Assembly (NCBI GenBank): GCA_024276305.1
Contig: JAJRXK010000040.1
Coordinates: 44,158-108,157 of the forward strand
Direction of reading: 5' to 3'
Length of the DNA stretch: 64,000 nucleotides
DNA from: Candidatus Krumholzibacteriota bacterium
GTDB lineage: Bacteria > Krumholzibacteriota > Krumholzibacteriia > JAJRXK01
Of this stretch, positions 46,137 through 52,613 are shown in pieces (within the stretch, counting starts at the first letter, position 1; every line of letters begins with the position of its first letter). A program made the translations under genes and the position numbers. Below the pieces are notes generated by a model. The model was not told the origin of the DNA. It did not search any database and was given only the letters and a program-made list of their open reading frames with translations.

Positions 46137-48071
46137 TCAGGGAGCCGGAAGGTGCCGGATGCGCTGGGGCAGGGGAAGGCTCTGCTGGGCCGGGTCCTCG
46201 GCCTCCGCCTCGGAGGGAGCTTCCGGCGGGGGTGGAACTTCGTCGGGAGCGGGAGTGGACTCGACCGCAGGCGCTTCGACGGCGATGGGAGGACGGGGAA
46301 GCACGATCTCCGGAAGGTCGTTCCACCCTGCGAATTGCGCGAAGGCCTGGGCCGGGTCCCAGGATTGCGCCTCTCCGACCTCGGTCGAGGGCTGGACCGG
46401 GCTCGGAGACGAGGGAGACTTCGAGAGCTGTCGACTCGGCTTCGCGGATTTCGGTGTGGGCACTGCGCCGGCCCCATCCGAGGGAGGGGTCAGAAGCTCC
46501 GAGGAGATGGACCTTCCTCGGCCCAGGCCGGCGGTGTGAAGGATGGCCCAGGCCCCCGCCGCAGCCAGGATCAAGGCCAAGACCATGGGGACGACGAGCT
46601 TCCACCGCGATTCCCCCTTGGTCCGGGGCGTGGTCCGCGACGGAGTGGGGTGGCGCTGAGGGTCCACGCCCAGGAAGGGATCCGCAGCCCCCGGGCGGGG
46701 AGTGGGAGTCGATGTCGTGCGGGGGAGGGACGCGGTTTCGACCCGGCCTTCGGGGACCGTTGCGGCGGTGGTCGGTTCCTCCGCGTCCTCGGAGGCGAAG
46801 AGCTCTTCGAAGTCGGCTCCGGGGGCCTCGACCGGGGCACGGGATCGCTGACGGTCGGCCTCTGCTTCCCGCCGAAGGCTGTCGATCCGACAGGATTGAG
46901 AGGTCATCTCCTGCCACTGCTCGCTCGTGGTCTGAATGTCCAGCCCCGCCGACGCGCCGCTCTCGGGAGGAGCGGGGGAATCCGGGGCGGGCGAGACGAC
47001 ACCCGATGAGGGGCCGTATTCGACGATGCCCCGATCCACGATCTCGTGGATCACCACTCCTTCGGGCAGCGTCCCCCCGAAGTCCATTTCCACCGGTGGA
47101 ACGGGGGATACCGGGCCACTTTGGGCTCCGGCCGGGGGATTGTGACGCCCGGGACGACGACCCACCGCTCCGTGATTGCGGGGTTTGTGCTGTTCGTCCT
47201 CTCCTTCGCTCAATTGGTTCGAGAGTTCGCTGATGAGGTCGCGGGGGCCGGCGTCGGCCACCGGAGTCAGATAGCGGAGTTCTTCTAGCACCGCTCGCAT
47301 CGAGTCCCACCGGGCTCCCACCGGCTTGGCCATGCAGCCCCGGAGGAATTGTTCGAAGGCGGGGGGAACCTCGCGACGGACGTCTCGCAGACGGGGAGGC
47401 TCGACGTTGAGGATCGCCTGCAGGATGGCCAGGTCGTTGGGCCCCTGGAAGGGCGCGCGGCCGGTGGTGATCTCGTAGAGGGTGCTCCCGAAGGAGAAGA
47501 TGTCACTGCGCGCGTCGAGGGCTTCGCCCCGGGCCTGTTCGGGGGACATGTACTGGACCGTGCCGTAGGTGCTCGATCCCACCGTGTCCACGACGCGTTG
47601 GGGACGCAGGGCCAGGCCGAAATCCATGACCTTGGCCTGCCCGTCCCGGGTCACCATCACATTGGCCGGCTTGAGATCCCGGTGCACGATTCCCACCTCG
47701 TGGGCGGCCTGCATCCCGGCTGCGATCTGAGCGGCCAGCCGAAGGATCTGGGGCAAGGGGAGAGGGCCGTTCTCCTGCAGCAGTTGTTTGAGGCTCTGAC
47801 CTTCGATGTATTCCATGCACAGTGCATAGACTCCGCCGTCCTCCTCGATGGAATGGATCACCGCGATATTGGGATGCTGCACCCGGGAGATGCTCCGGGC
47901 TTCGTCGAGGAGACGCCCCTGCGCGGCGGGATCTCGGAGGAGTTCACGGGGGAGCAGTTTCAGTGCGACTCGGCGCTCGAGATTGGCGTCATAGGCCAGA
48001 TAGACCTCGCCCATGCCCCCTCGGCCGAGGAGGCGTTCGATGTCGAAGTGTCGAAAGCGTCGCAGTTCCAT
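46137..48071 (-). CDS. Hanks-type serine/threonine protein kinase with a C-terminal membrane anchor
   Basis: 644 residues. The N-terminal ~265 residues are a full kinase domain: 'LLGRGGMGEVYLAYD' (P-loop), Lys in 'RVALKLLP', 'GIVHRDLKPANVMV' (catalytic loop), 'VMDFGLAL' and 'GTVQYMSPEQARGEALDARS'. A long low-complexity Ser/Pro/Glu-rich linker follows, then one hydrophobic helix at about 490-515 ('LVVPMVLALILAAAGAWAIL') and a proline-rich tail that would be periplasmic. There are no PASTA, TPR or WD repeats, so the sensing part is unrecognised. It is divergent from the histone-like gene; the 302 bases between them carry that gene's promoter. Confidence 0.9.
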   Translation of the reverse strand: MELRRFRHFDIERLLGRGGMGEVYLAYDANLERRVALKLLPRELLRDPAAQGRLLDEARSISRVQHPNIAVIHSIEEDGGVYALCMEYIEGQSLKQLLQENGPLPLPQILRLAAQIAAGMQAAHEVGIVHRDLKPANVMVTRDGQAKVMDFGLALRPQRVVDTVGSSTYGTVQYMSPEQARGEALDARSDIFSFGSTLYEITTGRAPFQGPNDLAILQAILNVEPPRLRDVRREVPPAFEQFLRGCMAKPVGARWDSMRAVLEELRYLTPVADAGPRDLISELSNQLSEGEDEQHKPRNHGAVGRRPGRHNPPAGAQSGPVSPVPPVEMDFGGTLPEGVVIHEIVDRGIVEYGPSSGVVSPAPDSPAPPESGASAGLDIQTTSEQWQEMTSQSCRIDSLRREAEADRQRSRAPVEAPGADFEELFASEDAEEPTTAATVPEGRVETASLPRTTSTPTPRPGAADPFLGVDPQRHPTPSRTTPRTKGESRWKLVVPMVLALILAAAGAWAILHTAGLGRGRSISSELLTPPSDGAGAVPTPKSAKPSRQLSKSPSSPSPVQPSTEVGEAQSWDPAQAFAQFAGWNDLPEIVLPRPPIAVEAPAVESTPAPDEVPPPPEAPSEAEAEDPAQQSLPLPQRIRHLPAP

Positions 48072-48295
48072 GGTGTTGAACTGGAATCAACCCTCGTGCC
48101 AGTCACGGTGAGCCGGCGAGGAAGGGCCTGAGGACTCCTCATGGGGCTTCGAAGCTCCTCGGGGTGCCGCTTTCGATCTCCCTTGCCTCGGGGATCGGAG
48201 TGGCAGGCGGGGTCACGATGAGGCAAGACGGGTCCTCGCGGACGCTCTTGGGGCGTATTCTGCACCCTTTCGGACGATCTGGGCGTGATTTTCGT

Positions 48296-48325
48296 TTGAC
48301 AGCCTCCCTCCGGCGGTCCAAAACT
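48296..48325 (+). promoter_or_regulatory. Candidate promoter of the histone-like gene
   Basis: A perfect consensus -35 box TTGACA at 48296-48301, with a weak -10 (AAAACT, 48320-48325) at 18-base spacing. The start codon is 48 bases further, preceded by AAGGAGAG. The remainder of the 48072-48373 gap holds no other gene or RNA that I can recognise. Confidence 0.45.
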
Positions 48326-48373
48326 ACCGCCGATCGCGCTGCTCATACCCCGTATCTCAAGGAGAGACCGTTC

Positions 48374-48544
48374 ATGGCCGATCTGATCATCTCCAAGGCT
48401 CGCACCAAGGACGCCAGCAAAGAATGCAACGTGTCGGGTGATTTCTATGATGCCCTCGACCAGAAAGTTCGCGAGCTCATCGCTGCCGCCGAAAAGCGTG
48501 CCGTTGCCAACGGACGGAAGACCCTGCGTCCTCACGATCTGTAG
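48374..48544 (+). CDS. Bacterial histone-fold DNA-binding protein
   Basis: 56 residues with AAGGAGAG 8 bases before the ATG. The sequence lines up with archaeal histones. A first short helix ('ISKARTKDASKE') matches the alpha-1 region with 'R..KDA'. A long central helix follows ('DFYDALDQKVRELIAAAEKR'). Then comes 'ANGRKTLRPHDL', the counterpart of archaeal 'HAGRKTIKAEDI', where the Arg-Lys-Thr loop contacts DNA or the partner. It stops right after this loop, so it has little or no third helix, like the short bacterial histones exemplified by Bdellovibrio Bd0055. It should dimerise and coat or bend DNA. It has its own promoter and terminator, as expected for an abundant nucleoid protein. It is unrelated to HU. 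Confidence 0.85.
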   Translation: MADLIISKARTKDASKECNVSGDFYDALDQKVRELIAAAEKRAVANGRKTLRPHDL

Positions 48545-48567
48545 GCGAGACCCTCGAGGATTTGTCC

Positions 48568-48605
48568 CGAGGCCGCCGCGCGTTTGCGAGGCGGCCTCGA
48601 TCTTT
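48568..48605 (+). terminator. Terminator of the histone-like gene
   Basis: A 10-bp perfect stem CGAGGCCGCC (48568-48577) with GGCGGCCTCG (48590-48599), followed by ATCTTT. It starts 24 bases after the TAG stop. Confidence 0.8.
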
Positions 48606-48629
48606 GTGGAAGCGGGAGGGCGGGGCTCC

Positions 48630-49682
48630 TCAGTTGGGGCTGGGCCCGAGATCGAGGCTCCTTCGCGGATGGACCCCCAATCCCGGGGCCCCACTCAGCT
48701 GTGCCTCTCCGCCGCGGATGGTACAGCCCTCGAAGGGATCCTGGCGCAGGAGGGCCGCTCCATCGAGGTCGGCCCACCGGGCCAGGGGCAGGAGGGTCGC
48801 GGCGGCGGCAATGCCCAGTCCACTCTCCACGAAGCACCCCAGCATCACCTCCATCCCCGACCGCCGGGCGTCGTGAACGAGGCGGATGGCCTCTTTCAGG
48901 CCACCGGTCTTCATCAATTTGACATTCAATCCGTGGTAGGCCCGGGCCAATTCGGCCAATGACGCCTTCCCACAGGCGGCCTCGTCGGCAATGAGCGGGA
49001 GGGGGCTGCGCTCCCGCAGCCGCGCCATGGCGTCGAGGTCGGCGGCGGGAAGCGGTTGTTCCACCAACTCGCATCCGAGGGTCGCCAGCCAGTCGATCTT
49101 CTCTCGCGCTTCCACCTCGGACCAGGCCTCGTTGGCGTCCACCCGGAAGGGGCGGGAGGTCGCCTCCCGCAGCGCTCGGATCGCGGCCTCGTCCGCCTCG
49201 CCACCGCCCAGCTTCACCTTGTAGAGGGGCCAATCCCGGGCTTCGTGGACTCGGTCGACCACCTGGTCGGGGGAGTCGATCGAGATGGTCCAGGAGCTCG
49301 GGGGCACCGCGCTGCCCCGGATGCCGAAGAGATCCCGGACGCTTCTCCCCAGGCGACGGCCGGTCCAGTCCCAGAGGGCGGACTGCAGTCCCGCGTGGGC
49401 GGCGGATTCCCCCGGCGCGTGGGCCCGGAAGGCGTCGAGGATGGGAGGGAGGTCGAAGAGCTCGGCCCGAGGCGGGAGATCGAAGGTCTCCAGAGCACCG
49501 AGGGCGGTGGCCTGGGATTGGCCGTAGCGGGGGTTGGGGGCGGCTTCTCCCCTCCCGACCACTCCTTCGGCCTCGACCTCGATCAGCACATTCGTGGCCA
49601 CCGACTTCTCGCCTCTGGAGATCCGGAAGGGGCGCGAGATCGGCAGGTCCATGGCGGCGAAGCGCAGCACTGCTCTGGCCAA
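48630..49682 (-). CDS. Dipeptide epimerase (enolase superfamily, L-Ala-D/L-Glu epimerase type)
   Basis: 350 residues from a TTG with GGAGG 7 bases upstream. It has the muconate-lactonising subgroup layout: capping domain, then barrel with the Lys-x-Lys base 'LYKVKLGGGE', metal ligands in 'FRVDANEAWS', 'LVEQPLPAAD' and 'LIADEAACG', and the second base in 'VKLMKTGGLKEA'. The 'D-x-D'-type C-terminal specificity residues are not visible to me, so the exact dipeptide is uncertain. It probably epimerises L-Ala-D-Glu from peptidoglycan turnover so that peptidases can use it. It is divergent from comM. Confidence 0.85.
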   Translation of the reverse strand: MARAVLRFAAMDLPISRPFRISRGEKSVATNVLIEVEAEGVVGRGEAAPNPRYGQSQATALGALETFDLPPRAELFDLPPILDAFRAHAPGESAAHAGLQSALWDWTGRRLGRSVRDLFGIRGSAVPPSSWTISIDSPDQVVDRVHEARDWPLYKVKLGGGEADEAAIRALREATSRPFRVDANEAWSEVEAREKIDWLATLGCELVEQPLPAADLDAMARLRERSPLPLIADEAACGKASLAELARAYHGLNVKLMKTGGLKEAIRLVHDARRSGMEVMLGCFVESGLGIAAAATLLPLARWADLDGAALLRQDPFEGCTIRGGEAQLSGAPGLGVHPRRSLDLGPSPN

Positions 49683-49778
49683 TGGTCACCTCCGGATGGA
49701 GTCGCAGCGTCCCTTGCCAAAGGGCGGCGGGGCCGGGTAGGATGTCGATCTCCTCCCCTTCGCACCCCACCTTAGCCG

Positions 49779-51329
49779 GTGCATTCCGTCTCCGCCAACC
49801 GACACCCGTCCCGCCTCCCGTGGGATGTTGTCGTGACCGAAACGCATCGAGGTCTTCACCTCACGGAGGGAGGACACATCGCCCGTGTGCTCGGGGCCAC
49901 CCTGGTGGGTCTCGAAGGTCGACGAGTCCGGGTCGAGGTGGATGTCGCCCCCGGACTGCCCGGTTTTTCTCTGGTGGGACTGCCGAGTACGGCTTTGCGG
50001 GAGAGTCGGGAGAGAATCGGCGCGGCCCTCCGTCACGCGGGCTTTGCCTGGCCCGAGGGCCGGGTCACCGTGAATCTGGCTCCGGCGGACCTCCGCAAGG
50101 AGGGAGCGTCGCTCGACCTGGCCATCGCCCTCGGGCTCCTGTTGGCCTCGGGACAGATTCCCCGTCCTTCGGCCGAGCTCTTGCGTCACTGTCTCTTCGT
50201 GGGAGAAGTGACTCTCGACGGGGCGCTCCGGCCCACCCGGGGATTGGCGGCCCTCTCCCTGGACGCCGGACGTCTGGGGGTGGATCGGGTGGCCGCGCCG
50301 CGGTGCACCGACCCGGCGAATGCCTGGGTCCGGGCCGAGCGAGTGGAAATCGACCACCTCCGCGATCTGCGGGAGCTGCAGTCGCGTTTGACTTCGCCCC
50401 GGCCTCCGGTCGGAGTCCCGCAGCCTCGGGGAGCGGCTGGACTCCCTTCGGAAGCCTTCGCCTCGATCGCGGGCCAAGAGCAGGCCAAGCGGGCCGTGGT
50501 CTTGGCCGCCCTGGGAGGACACCACCTCTGCCTGCAGGGTCCCCCGGGTTGTGGGAAGACCCTTCTCGCCCGAGCCCTCCCCCGGCTGTTGCCGCCTCTG
50601 GACGACCTCCTGGTCCGAGAGCAATTGCGGATCCGGAGCTGTGCCGGGCTCTCCGCCCCCGCGGATCCCCGCTGTCCTCCCTTCCGTGCTCCTCACCACA
50701 GCGTGAGCGTGGCCGGGCTCGTGGGCGGCGGACGGCCGCCTCGGCCGGGAGAGATCACCCTGGCCCACGGCGGGGTCCTGTTCCTGGACGAAGTGGCGGA
50801 GTTCGGAAACCAACGCTTGGAGCGTCTGCGGGAGGTGATGGAATCCGGCAGCATCGTTCTGGCCCGGCTCGGCCAGAGCCTGCGGTTCCCGGCGCGCTTT
50901 CAGCTGGTGGCCGCTTGCAATCCCTGTCCGTGTGGATGGTACGGATCCCGGGCCGATCGTTGCCGCTGCCTGCCCCATGAGCTACGGCGCTATCGCAATC
51001 GGCTCTCCGGTCCGCTCCGGGATCGCATCGATTTGTGGGTGGACATGGATCGTGAACCGGCGGGTCAGCTCTGGTCGGATCGAATCGACCCCGCCCTCGA
51101 CCGGGCCTTCGACCGGGCTCTCCGGGAAGGACCCCCGGCCTCGAAGATCGAAGTCGCGGCCACCGCTCGACGCCTCCTGGAGGCGCGAGCCGATCAGGCT
51201 GGGCTCACCCTGCGGGGAGTGCGGAGTTGCTTGCGGGTGGCCCGCTCCATCGCCCGGCTCGAGGGCCGGGAGAGAGTGGAAAGGGCTCATGTGGCCGAAG
51301 CGCTGGTCTACCGTTCGGGGTCGGTCTGA
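49779..51329 (+). CDS. comM: YifB/ComM family Mg-chelatase-like AAA+ ATPase
   Basis: 516 residues in the longest frame (GTG at 49779). Family similarity begins only at 'ARVLGATLVGLEGRRVRVEV' (~residue 35), so the true start is probably near 49878. The N-terminal domain has 'GLPGFSLVGLPSTALRESRE' and 'VTVNLAPADLRKEGASLDLA'. The AAA+ part has Walker A 'LQGPPGCGKTLLARALPRLL', Walker B 'GVLFLDEVAEF' and the family motif 'ACNPCPCGWYG' with a cysteine cluster after it. ComM forms hexameric helicase-like rings that aid branch migration during natural transformation. No other competence gene is visible. Confidence 0.9.
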   Translation: MHSVSANRHPSRLPWDVVVTETHRGLHLTEGGHIARVLGATLVGLEGRRVRVEVDVAPGLPGFSLVGLPSTALRESRERIGAALRHAGFAWPEGRVTVNLAPADLRKEGASLDLAIALGLLLASGQIPRPSAELLRHCLFVGEVTLDGALRPTRGLAALSLDAGRLGVDRVAAPRCTDPANAWVRAERVEIDHLRDLRELQSRLTSPRPPVGVPQPRGAAGLPSEAFASIAGQEQAKRAVVLAALGGHHLCLQGPPGCGKTLLARALPRLLPPLDDLLVREQLRIRSCAGLSAPADPRCPPFRAPHHSVSVAGLVGGGRPPRPGEITLAHGGVLFLDEVAEFGNQRLERLREVMESGSIVLARLGQSLRFPARFQLVAACNPCPCGWYGSRADRCRCLPHELRRYRNRLSGPLRDRIDLWVDMDREPAGQLWSDRIDPALDRAFDRALREGPPASKIEVAATARRLLEARADQAGLTLRGVRSCLRVARSIARLEGRERVERAHVAEALVYRSGSV

Positions 51330-51339
51330 GCGGCCGAGA

Positions 51340-52317
51340 TCAGAATGCGGCCACGAATCCGAAAGAGAACCAGATGCTGCTGTAGGATTCTTTCTCGAAG
51401 CTCTCGATCTCGCGGGGCAGGCGTCGGGGAAGCTCGCTTCCGTCGGCGGTGATCCGAGCTCGCATGTCGGCACCGGTGTCATTCACTCCGAAGCCCAGGT
51501 CCTCGCGCAGGTCGAGACGGTCGATGATGGCCTCGATTTCCGCGTCGGACATGTTGTCCACGTCCTCGAGCGCCGCGGTGGGGAAGCTGATCTGACCGTC
51601 CGCGCTGAGGTTCGGGATGACTTTGTACTTGTCCGAGGGCACGAATTGAATGTCCGTCTGGTAGTTGCGAATCTCGAAGGTGACCGAGAAGAGATCGTCG
51701 GCCACGATGCGCAGACCACCTCCGTAGCTGAAGGCGAAGGCTCCCGCCGAACCGGCGAGGTAGGGGCTGTCGATGGAGAAGTTGTTCCACCCCGCACCGG
51801 CAGTCAGGAAGGGTTGGACCCTGCCCCGTCCCCGGGGGTAGTAGGTCAGCCCGTGTTCGTTGCGCCACATGAAATAGGATCCACGCTGGAGCTCGAGGTC
51901 GGTGAGGGTGTTGGAACTGTCGCGGCTCTTCCACTTCTCCTGGGGTCCGATGATCTGTTGGTTGAAGTCGCCGATGGCGAAGCCGATGCTGTTCACCAAC
52001 TCGAGGTGCGTGCCGATGCTGCGATTGATCCGAATGAGAGGTTGGAAGCTGGAATCTCCGGTGATCTCCATGTCCGCGAAGATCGCATCCTGCGCGTTCT
52101 CGAGGTCGACAATGATCCCTTTGGCGCCGAAGAGTCGCGAGGTGAAATCGATGTAGCCGATCTGGATTCCGAGTTCCCAGACATTCGGTTCGATGCCGGA
52201 TTCGAAGGGGGTCTCCAGGGCAACTCCCTCGTCGAGGTCGTCGATGTCCTGGGCCCGTGCCGAAAGAGGCAGGAGAGTGAGTAGCGCACAGACGCCGAAG
52301 GCGATCCTCTGGATCAT
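51340..52317 (-). CDS. Outer-membrane beta-barrel protein, unknown function
   Basis: 325 residues from the ATG at 52317 with AAGGAG 7 bases upstream. A signal peptide ends near 'LLPLSARAQD'. The mature part has alternating hydrophobic strands and aromatic girdles, for instance 'YFMWRNEHGLTYYPRGRGRV', 'LTAGAGWNNFSI' and 'FAFSYGGGLRIVADDLFSVT', and ends in 'SIWFSFGFVAAF' with a terminal Phe, the usual signal for barrel insertion. About 10-12 strands fit the length. I recognise no specific family. It is divergent from the propeller-TonB cluster and may share its control region. Confidence 0.65.
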   Translation of the reverse strand: MIQRIAFGVCALLTLLPLSARAQDIDDLDEGVALETPFESGIEPNVWELGIQIGYIDFTSRLFGAKGIIVDLENAQDAIFADMEITGDSSFQPLIRINRSIGTHLELVNSIGFAIGDFNQQIIGPQEKWKSRDSSNTLTDLELQRGSYFMWRNEHGLTYYPRGRGRVQPFLTAGAGWNNFSIDSPYLAGSAGAFAFSYGGGLRIVADDLFSVTFEIRNYQTDIQFVPSDKYKVIPNLSADGQISFPTAALEDVDNMSDAEIEAIIDRLDLREDLGFGVNDTGADMRARITADGSELPRRLPREIESFEKESYSSIWFSFGFVAAF

Positions 52318-52466
52318 CGCAGACTCCTTGCGATCGTACTCGAAGAGGTCCGCGCTCGGCGCGGCCTCGGGAGTGGATCCGGTTGAGCGGGGTCCGCGAT
52401 CGGCATCTGGTGCCCTCAACGGACGATTGGCCCGTGCAGCAACGCAACGGGCCTTCCCCAAGCAGC

Positions 52467-52478
52467 GTACATATGTAC
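52467..52478. promoter_or_regulatory. 12-bp palindrome in the divergent control region
   Basis: GTACATATGTAC, a perfect palindrome. On the minus strand a consensus -35 TTGACA (52501-52496) lies 17 bases upstream of it, so the palindrome overlaps the expected -10 position of the outer-membrane protein gene. Could be an operator or part of the promoter. Confidence 0.3.
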
Positions 52479-52613
52479 TGTAGCGGCACCGGGATTGTCA
52501 ATTGCCGGGGGCCATGCGTTGCGATTTTCCCTCCCGATGGGGCATATTACACAGTGTCCCGGCCACCCTCGCAGGATCCGCTGCGACCATCCGACGAATT
52601 GGACCAGGAGTCG

